Origin: DASRFA01 sp035651755
GTDB taxonomy: Bacteria; Desulfobacterota; Binatia; UBA12015
DNA: 64,000 bases
Assembly: GCA_035651755.1 (NCBI GenBank)
Contig: DASRFA010000032.1
Coordinates: forward strand, 124,001 to 188,000
Direction of reading: 5' to 3'
Shown: positions 1 to 9,862 of the stretch, piece after piece
How the letters are laid out: every line of letters begins with the position of its first letter
Position numbering within the stretch: the first letter of the stretch is position 1
The notes under the pieces: generated by a model
Databases searched by the model: none
The model's input: only the letters and a program-made list of their open reading frames with translations
What the model was told of the DNA's origin: nothing
Made by a program: the position numbers and the translations under genes

Positions 1-2
1 GC

Positions 3-995
<993 letters not shown>

Positions 996-999
996 GCGC

Positions 1000-2310
1000 T
1001 TGTCGGACGTGACCACCATCGAGCCGCCCGTCGGTCTCGCGACCACGGGCGGACTTCGCCGGACCGTCCTCCCGAACGGGATCCGGGTGCTGACGGAGGT
1101 CGTCCCGCAATTCGCATCGACGACCATCGGCATCTGGGTCGAGAACGGCTCGCGCTACGAGACGCCGCAGCAGAACGGGATCTCCCACTTCCTCGAGCAC
1201 ATCTTCTTCAAGGGCACGGAGCGCCGGACGGCGAAGCAGATCGCGGAGGAGATCGACGCGGTCGGGGGCGTCCTGAACGCGTTCACCGGCAAGGAATACA
1301 CCTGCTACTACGCGAAGGTCCTGCGCGAGGACGTCTCGCTCGCGATCGACGTCCTGTCGGACCTCTTCCTCCACTCGCAGTTCGACGCGCAGGAGATCGA
1401 GCGCGAGCGCTCGGTGATCCTGCAGGAGATCTCCGAGGTCGAGGACACCCCGGACGACCACATCCACGACCTCTTCAACCGCCGCTTCTGGCCCGGGCAC
1501 CCGCTCTCCTGGCCGATCTGCGGGACGGCCGAGACGGTCGGTGGGCTCGTCCGCGAGGATTTCCTCCGCTTCATCGAGCAGCGCTACCGGCCCGATCGCC
1601 TCATCATCGCGGCGGCCGGCGGCATCGACCACGACTGGCTCGTCGAGCAGATCCAGGCGGCCTTCGGCGGCCTCCGGGGGGTGACGGACCCGCAGCCTCT
1701 CACCGCGCCCGAGATCCAGCCCGGCATCGCGGTCTTCCAGAAGCCGCTCGAGCAGGTCCACATGCACCTCGGCGTACCCGGGATGGCCCAGGCCGACGAG
1801 CGCCGCTACGCCGCCTTCGTCCTGAACACGGCGCTCGGCGGCGGCATGAGCTCGCGCCTCTTCCAGGAGGTCCGCGAGCGGCGCGGCAAGGCGTACTCGA
1901 TCTCGTCCTTCCTGTCGTCGTTCCGGAACGCCGGATACCTCGCGGTCTACGCGGGCCTGAGCGCGGCCTGCGTGCACGAGGTCCTCGAGGTCGTCGTGCG
2001 CGAGCTCGCGACGCTCCGCGACCAGGGCCTGGGGGACGAGGAGCTCACCCGCGCCAAGAGCCAGATCAAGGGCAACATGCTGCTCGCCCTCGAGAGCAGC
2101 GAGAGCCGCATGACCCGCATCGCCAAGAACGAGATCTACTTCGGGCACGACATCCCGCCGAGCGAGGTCGCCGACGCGATCGGCGCGGTGAGCGGCGACG
2201 ACGTGCGCGCGATCGCGCGCGACCTGTTCCGCGACGGGCAGGTCGGCGTCGCCCTCCTCGGCGACCTCGACGGCAGCGACGTCGACGACGCGCTGCTCTC
2301 GCTCGCTTGA
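1000..2310 (+). CDS. M16 family zinc metallopeptidase
   Basis: Pitrilysin/processing-peptidase family protease of 436 residues. The inverted zinc motif HFLEH is at residues 63–67, in the family context NGISHFLEHIFFKGT. The downstream ERERSVILQEI helix supplies the third zinc-ligand Glu. The C-terminal inactive half carries the conserved GGGMSSRLFQEVRERRGKAYS stretch. This is the short single-unit bacterial type that often follows pnp in proteobacteria. The start is TTG, 4 bases after the pnp stop; no ATG occurs before the conserved VLPNGIRV strand. It ends inside the candidate TTG start of dut. Its substrate is not known from the sequence. Confidence 0.95.
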   Translation: MSDVTTIEPPVGLATTGGLRRTVLPNGIRVLTEVVPQFASTTIGIWVENGSRYETPQQNGISHFLEHIFFKGTERRTAKQIAEEIDAVGGVLNAFTGKEYTCYYAKVLREDVSLAIDVLSDLFLHSQFDAQEIERERSVILQEISEVEDTPDDHIHDLFNRRFWPGHPLSWPICGTAETVGGLVREDFLRFIEQRYRPDRLIIAAAGGIDHDWLVEQIQAAFGGLRGVTDPQPLTAPEIQPGIAVFQKPLEQVHMHLGVPGMAQADERRYAAFVLNTALGGGMSSRLFQEVRERRGKAYSISSFLSSFRNAGYLAVYAGLSAACVHEVLEVVVRELATLRDQGLGDEELTRAKSQIKGNMLLALESSESRMTRIAKNEIYFGHDIPPSEVADAIGAVSGDDVRAIARDLFRDGQVGVALLGDLDGSDVDDALLSLA

Positions 2311-2330
2311 GGGCGGCGAGCGCAGGCGCG

Positions 2331-2846
2331 ATGGCGGGTGAGCGCGAGCCGGTCCGGATCGCGCTCTGGCGAACGGGGCGCGCCGGCGCCGCGGTGCCGA
2401 CCTACATGACTGCCGGGTCCGCCGGCTGCGACCTGGTCGCGGCGCTCGACGAGGCGATCACGCTCCCGCCGCTCGGACGCGCTCTCGTTCCGACCGGGAT
2501 CGCCATCGCGCTCCCGGAAGGGTACGAGGCGCAGGTGCGACCGCGCAGCGGGCTCGCGGTCCGCGAGGGGGTGACGATCCTGAACGCGCCCGGAACGATC
2601 GATTCCGACTACCGCGGGGAGATCCAGGTCGCGCTCGTGAACCTGAGCGACGAGCCGCGACGCATCGCGCCCGGCGACCGGATCGCCCAGCTCGTGCTCG
2701 CGCGCGTCGAGCGCGCGGCGTTCGAGCTCGTCGCGGACGGAAGCGCCGAGCAGGCGGCGCTCGCGCCGGGACGGGTCGCGACCAATCGCGGCGCCGGCGG
2801 CTTCGGGCACACCGGGCGTGCCGGCGCGCGCGGGGAGGAACGGTGA
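2331..2846 (+). CDS. dut: Deoxyuridine 5'-triphosphate nucleotidohydrolase (dUTPase)
   Basis: Trimeric dUTPase that hydrolyses dUTP to dUMP and PPi. This keeps uracil out of DNA and feeds dTMP synthesis. All five family motifs are visible in order: SAGCDL, RPRSGLA, GTIDSDYRGEI (catalytic Asp and uridine-binding strand), GDRIAQL, and the P-loop-like C-terminal RGAGGFGHTG. I chose ATG 2331. A TTG at 2307 overlapping the protease stop would add eight low-complexity residues and is also possible. A short extension (RAGARGEER) follows motif 5. The stop overlaps the purB GTG start (GTGA), which suggests coupled translation. Confidence 0.96.
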   Translation: MAGEREPVRIALWRTGRAGAAVPTYMTAGSAGCDLVAALDEAITLPPLGRALVPTGIAIALPEGYEAQVRPRSGLAVREGVTILNAPGTIDSDYRGEIQVALVNLSDEPRRIAPGDRIAQLVLARVERAAFELVADGSAEQAALAPGRVATNRGAGGFGHTGRAGARGEER

Positions 2847-4204
2847 TCGCGCGTTACGCGCGGCGGGACATGGCGGCGATCTGGAGCGACGAGCGTCGCC
2901 TCGCGATCTGGCTCGAGATCGAGATCGCGGTGTGCGAGGCGATCGCGCGCCGGGGCGACATCCCGGAAGCGGACGTGCGCGAGATCCGCGAGCGCGCGAA
3001 AGTCGACCCGCGCCGGGTCGCCGAGATCGAGGAGGAGGTGAAGCACGACGTCATCGCCTTCGTGACGGCGGCGGCGGAGAGCGTCGGGCCGTCCGGGCGC
3101 TGGCTCCACCTCGGGCTCACGTCGTCGGACGTGATCGACACCGCGTTCTCGGTCCAGCTCGGCCAGGCGGCGCATCTCCTGATGGAGGACGTCGTCCGCC
3201 TGGTGGAGGCGATCCGCGGGCTCGCCGAGCGCCATCGCCACACCGTCATGGTCGGCCGCACGCACGCCGTGCACGCCGAGCCGATCACGTTCGGCGTGAA
3301 GGCCGCGAGCTGGTACGCCGAGTTCACGCGCGCCTTCGATCGCCTCGAAGCCGCGGCGCGCGAGGTCGCGACCGGGAAGCTGAGCGGCGCGGTCGGCACC
3401 TACGGGCACATCCTGCCGGAGGTCGAGGCCGAGGTGCTGGCGCGGCTCGGCCTCGCGCCGGAGCCGGTCGCGACGCAGGTCGTGCCGCGCGATCGGCACG
3501 CGGCGTTCTTCACCGCGCTCGCGGTCGTCGCGAGCTCCGTCGAGCGCATCGCGACCGAGATCCGCCACCTGCAGCGCACCGAGGTCCTCGAGGCGGAGGA
3601 GCCGTTCGCGCGCGGCCAGAAGGGCTCGTCGGCGATGCCGCACAAGCGGAACCCGTGGATGGCCGAGAACCTGTGCGGGCTCGCGCGCCTCGTCCGCGGC
3701 TACGCGTGGAGCGCGCTCGAGAACGTCGCGCTCTGGCACGAGCGCGACATCAGCCACTCGTCGGTCGAGCGCGTGATCGGGCCGGACGCGTGCCTCGCGC
3801 TCGACTTCATGCTCGTCCGCCTCGCGGGGATCCTGAAGGACCTCGTCGTCTACCCCGAGCGGATGGCGGCGAACGCCGCCGAGTCGGGCGAGCTCGTGTT
3901 CTCGGAGACGGTGCTGCTCGCGCTCGTCCACGCCGGCGTGCGGCGCGAGGAGGGTTACCGCTGGGTCCAGCGCGCCGCATTCGCCGCGCGCGACGGCAAG
4001 GGGAGCTTCCGCGACCTGGTCGCGGCGGACCCCGACATCGCGCGCGCGCTCGATCCGTCGCGAATCCAGGGGATCTTCGATCCCGGCCGCCACCATCGCG
4101 AGGTCGACCGGATCATCGACCGCGCGCTCGCGGTTCGGCCCGAGGTTCCGAAGCGACCACAGGCGGCGATCGGGGCCGGCGGAGGACGCGCGGCCACGGG
4201 CTGA
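2843..4204 (+). CDS. purB: Adenylosuccinate lyase
   Basis: Fumarase/aspartase-superfamily lyase. It catalyses two purine steps: SAICAR to AICAR plus fumarate, and adenylosuccinate to AMP plus fumarate. The signature loop GSSAMPHKRNP is intact, as are the TSSDVIDTA segment and the catalytic-His region GRTHAVHAEPITFG. Length (453 residues) is normal for the short bacterial form. It starts at GTG 2843, overlapping the dut stop. The C-terminus ends in a Gly/Ala-rich tail not typical of the family, which may be an unstructured extension. It is the first gene of the purine cluster; purC follows after 68 bases. Confidence 0.97.
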   Translation: MIARYARRDMAAIWSDERRLAIWLEIEIAVCEAIARRGDIPEADVREIRERAKVDPRRVAEIEEEVKHDVIAFVTAAAESVGPSGRWLHLGLTSSDVIDTAFSVQLGQAAHLLMEDVVRLVEAIRGLAERHRHTVMVGRTHAVHAEPITFGVKAASWYAEFTRAFDRLEAAAREVATGKLSGAVGTYGHILPEVEAEVLARLGLAPEPVATQVVPRDRHAAFFTALAVVASSVERIATEIRHLQRTEVLEAEEPFARGQKGSSAMPHKRNPWMAENLCGLARLVRGYAWSALENVALWHERDISHSSVERVIGPDACLALDFMLVRLAGILKDLVVYPERMAANAAESGELVFSETVLLALVHAGVRREEGYRWVQRAAFAARDGKGSFRDLVAADPDIARALDPSRIQGIFDPGRHHREVDRIIDRALAVRPEVPKRPQAAIGAGGGRAATG

Positions 4205-4272
4205 CGGGGACGGGCCGAGCGGAGCAGGACCGACGCCGCGACCGGCGGTTCGGCGGCGGGGGAGAGCGAGGC

Positions 4273-4980
4273 ATGGAGCGCCGCGAGAAGATCTACGAGG
4301 GCAAGGCGAAGCAGATCTGGACGACCGACGACCCCGATCGGGTCATCCAGTGGTTCAAGGACGACGCGACCGCGTTCAACGCGCAGAAGCGCGGTACGAT
4401 CGCCGACAAGGGCGTCGTGAACAACGCGGTGTCCGAGGTGCTCTTCCGCGAGCTCGAGCGGGCCGGCGCCCGGACGCACTTCGTCGAGCGCCTGTCCGAC
4501 CGCGAGATGCTCGTGCGACGGCTCGCGATCGTGCCGGTCGAGCTCGTGATCCGGAACGTCGTCGCCGGGAGCCTGGCGCAGCGCCTCGGGATCGAGGAGG
4601 GACGCGAGCTGCCCCGACCCGTGGTCGAGCTCTACTACAAGAACGACGCGCTCGGCGACCCGATGATCAACCAGTGGCACGCGACGATCTTCGGCCTCGC
4701 GACCGAGCGCGACCTCGACGAGATGATCGCGAGCGCGCTCCGCGTGAACGAGGTGCTGCGCCCGTTTTTCCTCGCCCGTGGACTCCTGCTCGTCGACTTC
4801 AAGCTCGAGTACGGGCGCACCGCGAGCGGCGAGATGCTGCTCGGCGACGAGATCTGCCCGGATACGTGCCGCCTGTGGGACGCCGAGACGCGCGAGAAGC
4901 TCGACAAGGACCGCTTCCGGCGCGATCTCGGCGGAGTGGAGGAAGCGTACCAGGAAGTGTATAGGCGCGTGTGCCGGTGA
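4273..4980 (+). CDS. purC: Phosphoribosylaminoimidazole-succinocarboxamide synthase
   Basis: SAICAR synthetase joins CAIR and aspartate with ATP. The 235-residue protein shows the N-terminal KIYEGKAKQIW nucleotide loop, the FNAQKRGTIADKG segment, VELVIRNVVAGSL, and the catalytic block LVDFKLEYG...LLGDEICPDTCRLWD. The ATG is preceded by GGGGGAGAGCGAGG. The frame continues open far upstream only because it is out of frame with purB in GC-rich DNA. PurS overlaps its end by GTGA. Confidence 0.97.
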   Translation: MERREKIYEGKAKQIWTTDDPDRVIQWFKDDATAFNAQKRGTIADKGVVNNAVSEVLFRELERAGARTHFVERLSDREMLVRRLAIVPVELVIRNVVAGSLAQRLGIEEGRELPRPVVELYYKNDALGDPMINQWHATIFGLATERDLDEMIASALRVNEVLRPFFLARGLLLVDFKLEYGRTASGEMLLGDEICPDTCRLWDAETREKLDKDRFRRDLGGVEEAYQEVYRRVCR

Positions 4981-5279
4981 TCGCGCGCGTCGTCATCACG
5001 CCCAAGCGGGGGATCCTCGACCCGCAGGGCAAGGCGGTCTGTTCGTCGCTGCACACGCTCGGCTACGAGGAGGTCGCGGACGTCCGGGTCGGGAAGTTCC
5101 TCGAGCTGCGCCTGGACGCGCGCAACGGCGGGCGCGACGTCGCCGCCGACCGCGTGCGAGCGATGTGCGAGCGCCTGCTCGCGAACGGCGTGATCGAGGA
5201 CTTCCACTTCGAGCTCGTCGACGGCGACGCGGGCACGGGAAGCGCAGGAAGCGCAGGAAGCGAAGGACCGCCCGCGTGA
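4977..5279 (+). CDS. purS: FGAM synthase subunit PurS
   Basis: Small structural subunit of the three-part formylglycinamidine ribonucleotide synthase (PurS–PurQ–PurL). It bridges the glutaminase and synthetase. The conserved ITPKRGILDPQGKAV start and the RVGKFLEL strand are clear. I chose GTG 4977 because it overlaps the purC stop as GTGA, as at several other junctions here; GTG 4971 is the alternative. The conserved domain takes about 80 residues. The remaining tail is a low-complexity Gly/Ser/Ala stretch made by a 9-base tandem repeat. The stop overlaps the purQ GTG. Confidence 0.93.
   Translation: MIARVVITPKRGILDPQGKAVCSSLHTLGYEEVADVRVGKFLELRLDARNGGRDVAADRVRAMCERLLANGVIEDFHFELVDGDAGTGSAGSAGSEGPPA
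5238..5264 (+). repeat. 9-base tandem repeat in the purS tail (three units)
   Basis: Three units of GGAAGCGCA (the last reads GGAAGCGAA) encode Gly-Ser-Ala triplets at the end of PurS. The repeat keeps frame and lies just before the purQ start, so copy-number change would alter only a flexible tail and the spacing to purQ. Confidence 0.85.
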
Positions 5280-6043
5280 AGTGGGGCGTGGTGACCTTTC
5301 CCGGATCGTGCGACGACCGGGATGCCGTCCACGTCCTGCGCCACGACCTCGGCCACGAAGCGGTGGCCCTCTGGCACAAGGACGCGGACCTCCACGGGGT
5401 CGACTGCGTCGTGCTGCCGGGCGGCTTCTCCTACGGCGACTACCTGCGCTGCGGCGCGATCGCGCGCTTCTCGCCCGTCATGCGCGCGATCACCGAGTTC
5501 GCGGCCCAGGGCGGCTACGTCCTCGGGATCTGCAACGGCTTCCAGGTGCTGTGCGAGGCGGGGCTTCTGCCGGGAGCGCTCGTCCGGAACCGGTCGCTCC
5601 GCTTCGTCTGCCGGCCGGTGCACCTCCGGGTCGAATCGGTCGCGAACCCGTTCACGCAGCTCGCCGTCCCGGGCGACGTCTGGAGCATTCCGGTCAAGCA
5701 CGGCGAGGGCTGCTACGTCGCCGACGCCCACACCCTCGACCAGCTCGAGCGCGACGGCTCGATCCTCCTGCGCTACTGCCGCTCCGACGGCACGCGCGAC
5801 CGCCACGGCGACGTCGCCGCCGCGGACTACAACCCGAACGGCTCCCTGCGCGACATCGCCGGCATCATGAATGCGACGCGAAACGTATTCGGGCTCATGC
5901 CGCACCCCGAGCACGCGGCGGACCGCGAGCTCGGGTCGTGCGAGCTCCCGCGCTGCAGCGCGGACGGCTTGAAGATCTTCCAATCGATCGCAGATTGGGT
6001 GGCGGAGACGCGCGAGCGCGCTTCCGCCGGGTCCCTGCGCTGA
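5276..6043 (+). CDS. purQ: FGAM synthase glutaminase subunit PurQ
   Basis: Class I glutamine amidotransferase that releases ammonia for PurL. The nucleophile Cys is at residue 86 in GICNGFQVL, and the partner His/Glu lies near the C-terminus (LMPHPEHA). The N-terminal WGVVTFPGSCDD and LPGGFSYGDYLRCGAIA are typical of PurQ. At 255 residues it is somewhat longer than usual because of a C-terminal extension (SIADWVAETRERASAGSLR). The start is GTG 5276, overlapping the purS stop; the frame upstream of this point is out-of-frame purC DNA. Confidence 0.96.
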   Translation: MKWGVVTFPGSCDDRDAVHVLRHDLGHEAVALWHKDADLHGVDCVVLPGGFSYGDYLRCGAIARFSPVMRAITEFAAQGGYVLGICNGFQVLCEAGLLPGALVRNRSLRFVCRPVHLRVESVANPFTQLAVPGDVWSIPVKHGEGCYVADAHTLDQLERDGSILLRYCRSDGTRDRHGDVAAADYNPNGSLRDIAGIMNATRNVFGLMPHPEHAADRELGSCELPRCSADGLKIFQSIADWVAETRERASAGSLR

Positions 6044-6065
6044 GGCTGCGCACGGACCGGGCGAC

Positions 6066-8309
6066 GTGGACCAAGCGATGGACGCAGCGACGCACCGCCC
6101 GGACGTGACGCTCCAGACGGCGCGCGAGCACGGGCTCACCGACGAGGAGTACGATCGCCTCTGCACCCGCCTCGGCCGCACGCCGACGTGGGAGGAGCTC
6201 GGGGTCGCGACCGTCATGTGGTCGGAGCACTGCAGCTACAAGAGCTCGCGCGTCCACCTGCGCCGACTGCCGACGGAGGGCGAGCGCGTCCTCCAGGGCC
6301 CGGGCGAGAACGCCGGCGCGATCTCGATCGGCGACGGGCTCGCCGTCGTCTTCAAGATCGAGAGCCACAATCACCCGTCGTACATCGAGCCCTACCAGGG
6401 CGCCGCGACCGGCGTCGGCGGCATCCTGCGCGACGTCTTCACGATGGGCGCGCGGCCGATCGCGTCGCTCAACTCGCTCCGCTTCGGGAGCTTCGACCAC
6501 CCGAAGACGCGCTATCTGCTCGGCGGCGTCGTCGCGGGGATCGGCGGCTACGGCAACTCGATCGGCGTCGCCACCGTCGGCGGCGACGTCTACTTCGACC
6601 CAGGCTACGACCGGAACTGCCTCGTGAACGCGTTCACGCTCGGGGTCGTCGAGGAGAGCCGGCTCATGCTCGCGCGCGCGAGCGGCGTCGGGAACCCGGT
6701 GATCCTGATCGGATCGCGCACCGGCCGCGATGGCATCCACGGGGCGAGCCTCCTCGCTTCGGCCGAGTTCGACGCGACCAGCGAGGAGAAGCGCCCGACG
6801 GTCCAGGTCGGCGACCCGTTCACCGAGAAGCTCCTGCTCGAGGCGACGCTCGAGATCCAGGCGAGGGACCTCGCGGTCGCGGTGCAGGACCTGGGCGCGG
6901 CCGGGCTCACGAGCTCGAGCGTCGAGATGGCGTCGCGCGGCGGCCTCGGCATCGAGCTCGACCTCGATCGCGTGCCCCTCCGCGAGAGCGGCATGACGGC
7001 GTACGAGATCATGCTGTCGGAGTCGCAGGAGCGGATGCTCGTCGTCGCGCCGCCCGGGAACGTCGCGGCGATCGAGGAGATCTGCAGGCGCTGGGACCTG
7101 GAGGCCGCGGTGGTCGCGCGCCTGACCGCCGACGGCGTCTACCGCGTCCGCCATCGCGGCGTCGAGGTGATCGCGGTGCCCGTGGACCTCCTCGCCGATC
7201 CGCCCGCCCTCACGCGCCCGATCGCCGAGCCCGCCGAGGGCGCGGGCGGTCCCGAGTTCACCGTCGACGACATCGCCGAGCCGCGCGACTACCAGCAGGC
7301 GTTCCGGACGCTGGTCGCGTCCCCGAACCTCTGCTCTCGGCGGTGGATCTGGCAGCAGTACGACCACTACGTCGGCGCCGGGACGGTGGTGCACCCGGGA
7401 GCCGACGCCGCGGTCGTCCAGATCGTCGGCACCGAGAGCAAGATCGCGATGACCGTCGACTGCAACTCCCGCTTCGTCGCGCTCGACCCCTACGTCGGCG
7501 CGAGCATCGCGGTGTGCGAGGCGGCGCGGAACCTGATCGCGACCGGCGCGGTCCCGCTCGGCGTGTCCGACTGCCTCAACTTCGGCAGCCCCGAGCGCGC
7601 CGAGGTGATGTGGCAGTTCCAGCAGGCGGTGAACGGCATCCGCGACGCCTGCCTCGCGTTCCACATCCCGGTCGTGAGCGGGAACGTGAGCTTCTACAAC
7701 GAGACCGAGGGCGTCGCGATCCCGCCCACGCCGACGATCGCGATGGTCGGGCTCGTGAGGACCCCGGAGCCGATCACGCCGTGGTTCAAGTCGCCGGGCG
7801 ACGCGATCTTCCTCCTCGGGCGCTCGCGCGACGAGCTCGCGGGCAGCGAGTTCGCCGCCGTGGTGCACGGCAAGACGCACGGGTCGCCGCCGTGGGTCGA
7901 CTTCGACGCCGAGCGCCAGCTCCACCAGGTGATCCTGAGGGCGGGGGAGAAGGGCATCCTCGCTTCCGCGCACGACGTGTCCGACGGCGGCCTCGCGCTC
8001 GCGGTCGCGGAAGCGTGCTGCTCCGTCCCGACCGGCGTGCCGCCACTCGGGGCGCGCATCCGGCTGGACGAGGGGATGCGGCCGGATGCGTGGCTCTTCG
8101 CCGAGAGCCAGGCGCGCATGCTCGTGAGCGTCAAGCGCGAGCACGGCGGCGCGCTGCGCGACATCGCGACCGAGGCCGGCGTCCCGATCGCGCTGGTCGG
8201 CGAGGTCGGTGCATCGATGCTCGAGTTCGACGACCTGATCGCGATCCCGGTCGGCGAGCTGAGGGCGCTCTGGGAAGGTGCGCTCGAGCAGTGGCTCGAG
8301 AAGAAATGA
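6066..8309 (+). CDS. purL: FGAM synthase large subunit PurL (small-type, PurSQ-dependent)
   Basis: ATP-dependent synthetase that converts FGAR to FGAM using ammonia from PurQ. At 747 residues it is the short Bacillus/archaeal type that needs PurS and PurQ as separate chains, and both are encoded just upstream. Visible motifs are MWSEHCSYKSS, IESHNHPSYIEPYQGAATGVGGILRD, the second-half DCLNFGSPE, and HDVSDGGLALAVAE. The start is GTG 6066 or ATG 6078; neither has a strong ribosome-binding site. The stop overlaps the purF ATG. Confidence 0.97.
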   Translation: MDQAMDAATHRPDVTLQTAREHGLTDEEYDRLCTRLGRTPTWEELGVATVMWSEHCSYKSSRVHLRRLPTEGERVLQGPGENAGAISIGDGLAVVFKIESHNHPSYIEPYQGAATGVGGILRDVFTMGARPIASLNSLRFGSFDHPKTRYLLGGVVAGIGGYGNSIGVATVGGDVYFDPGYDRNCLVNAFTLGVVEESRLMLARASGVGNPVILIGSRTGRDGIHGASLLASAEFDATSEEKRPTVQVGDPFTEKLLLEATLEIQARDLAVAVQDLGAAGLTSSSVEMASRGGLGIELDLDRVPLRESGMTAYEIMLSESQERMLVVAPPGNVAAIEEICRRWDLEAAVVARLTADGVYRVRHRGVEVIAVPVDLLADPPALTRPIAEPAEGAGGPEFTVDDIAEPRDYQQAFRTLVASPNLCSRRWIWQQYDHYVGAGTVVHPGADAAVVQIVGTESKIAMTVDCNSRFVALDPYVGASIAVCEAARNLIATGAVPLGVSDCLNFGSPERAEVMWQFQQAVNGIRDACLAFHIPVVSGNVSFYNETEGVAIPPTPTIAMVGLVRTPEPITPWFKSPGDAIFLLGRSRDELAGSEFAAVVHGKTHGSPPWVDFDAERQLHQVILRAGEKGILASAHDVSDGGLALAVAEACCSVPTGVPPLGARIRLDEGMRPDAWLFAESQARMLVSVKREHGGALRDIATEAGVPIALVGEVGASMLEFDDLIAIPVGELRALWEGALEQWLEKK

Positions 8310-9745
8310 CGATGTCGGACGCTTTCGACAAATTTCACGAGGAATGCGGCGTCGTGGGCGTCTACGGGCACCCCGAAGCGGCCAATCTCGCCTACCTCGC
8401 GCTCTACGCGCTCCAGCACCGCGGGCAGGAGTCGGCGGGCATCGTGTCGTCGCGCGGCGACGCGCTGGTCGCGCACCGCGGGCTCGGCCTCGTCGCCGAC
8501 ATCTTCAACCCGGACATCATCCGCCGCCTGGTCGGGTCGTCCGCGATCGGCCACAACCGCTACGCGACGCACGGCGAGACGGTGCTCAAGAACGCGCAGC
8601 CGCTCGTGGTCGAGTACGCGGGCGGCGCGCTCGCGGTCGCGCACAACGGGAACCTCGTGAACGCGGTCGCGCTCCGCGAGCGACTCGAGTCGAGCGGCTC
8701 GATCTTCCAGTCGACCTCGGACACCGAGGTCATCATCCACCTGATCGCGCAGTCGCGCGCCGAGACGCTGGTCGGGAAGATCGTCGCCGCGCTCTCGGAG
8801 GTGCGCGGCGCGTACTCGCTCGTGTTCCTCTCCAAGGACGAGCTCATCGCGGCGCGCGACCCGTTGGGATTCCGCCCGCTCGTCCTCGGGCGCGTCAAGG
8901 ACGCGTACGTCGTCGTCTCCGAGACCTGTGCGCTCGACCTCGTCAACGGCACCTACGAGCGCGAGATCGAGCCGGGCGAGGTGCTCGTGATCGGGCCGGG
9001 CGGAGTGCAGTCGTACCACCCGTTCCCGCCGGCGCCGGCGAAACGCTGCATCTTCGAGTACGTCTACTTCGCGCGCCCCGACAGCCGGGTGTTCGGGCGC
9101 ACCGTCTACCAGGTGCGGCGCGAGCTCGGGCGCCAGCTCGCGCGCGAGACCCACGTCGACGCCGACCTCGTGACGCCGGTGCCCGACTCGGGCGTTCCCG
9201 CCGCGCTCGGCTACGCGGAGGAGTCGGGCATCCCGTACCAGCTCGGCCTCATCCGGAACCACTACGTCGGGCGGACCTTCATCGAGCCGACCGACTCGAT
9301 CCGTCACTTCGGCGTCCGCGTGAAGCTGAACGCGATGCCGGATCTCCTCGTCGGAAAGCGGGTCGTCGTGGTGGACGACTCGCTCGTCCGCGGCACGACC
9401 AGCAAGAAGATCGTCGCCATGATCCGCGCGGCGGGCGCGCGCGAGGTCCACATGCGGATCTGCTCGCCGCCCACGATCTCGCCCTGCTACTACGGGATCG
9501 ACACGCCGACCCGCGAGGAGCTCGTCGGATCGTCGCACTCGGTCGAGGAGATCCGCCGCTTCATCGGCGCCGACTCGCTCGCATACCTGAGCGAGTCCGG
9601 CCTCTACGCGTTCCTGGACAACGGAAGCCGCGAGCGCGACTTCTGCGACGCCTGCTTCACCGCCCGCTATCCGGTCTCGGTGACCGACGTCGCCGAGCCC
9701 CGCCAGCTCCAGCTCTTCGACGCCTCGCAGCCGCGGCACGTCTGA
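8306..9745 (+). CDS. purF: Amidophosphoribosyltransferase
   Basis: Catalyses the first committed purine step, PRPP plus glutamine to 5-phosphoribosylamine. Residues 1–13 look like a propeptide; Cys14 (EE|CGVVGVYG) is then the N-terminal nucleophile after self-cleavage. The Ntn glutaminase domain is followed by a PRTase domain with the PRPP loop VVVVDDSLVRGTT. Cysteines in RCIFEYVYFARPD, ICSPPTISPCYYG and FCDACF match the [4Fe-4S]-containing B. subtilis-type enzyme. It starts at ATG 8306 overlapping the purL stop; ATG 8312 is the alternative. This is the last gene of the purine run. Confidence 0.97.
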   Translation: MTMSDAFDKFHEECGVVGVYGHPEAANLAYLALYALQHRGQESAGIVSSRGDALVAHRGLGLVADIFNPDIIRRLVGSSAIGHNRYATHGETVLKNAQPLVVEYAGGALAVAHNGNLVNAVALRERLESSGSIFQSTSDTEVIIHLIAQSRAETLVGKIVAALSEVRGAYSLVFLSKDELIAARDPLGFRPLVLGRVKDAYVVVSETCALDLVNGTYEREIEPGEVLVIGPGGVQSYHPFPPAPAKRCIFEYVYFARPDSRVFGRTVYQVRRELGRQLARETHVDADLVTPVPDSGVPAALGYAEESGIPYQLGLIRNHYVGRTFIEPTDSIRHFGVRVKLNAMPDLLVGKRVVVVDDSLVRGTTSKKIVAMIRAAGAREVHMRICSPPTISPCYYGIDTPTREELVGSSHSVEEIRRFIGADSLAYLSESGLYAFLDNGSRERDFCDACFTARYPVSVTDVAEPRQLQLFDASQPRHV

Positions 9746-9752
9746 CGCTGTC

Positions 9753-9773
9753 GGGCGAGGGGAACGCTCGCCC
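9753..9773 (+). terminator. Hairpin after purF
   Basis: The 7-base arms GGGCGAG and CTCGCCC are separated by 7 bases and start 8 bases after the purF stop. There is no T-tract. It is the first part of the dispersed repeat described next. Confidence 0.5.
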
Positions 9774-9818
9774 TCGCCACTCCCTGCGGTCCCGGCGGGT
9801 CGCCTCGCTCGCATCCCG
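9754..9818 (+). repeat. Dispersed intergenic repeat, copy A
   Basis: Contains CGCCACTCCCTGCG followed after a short gap by CGCCTCGCTCGCATCCCG. The same blocks recur in reverse orientation at 61437–61518, downstream of another operon end. Each copy is flanked by a dyad on its other side. It is probably a REP-like or terminator-associated element; only two copies are in the window. Confidence 0.55.
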
Positions 9819-9862
9819 TATTGCCTGGCGGTGCGAGATCGGATAAGAAATGGATCACGACG

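Noticed and set aside
2818..4272. Plus-strand frame continuing upstream of purC through purB
   Set aside because: It is out of frame with purB and Arg/Gly-rich; only the part from 4273 has PurC similarity.
4205..4272. Purine riboswitch before purC
   Set aside because: The 68-base gap has no recognisable purine-aptamer core and follows purB within the same cluster.
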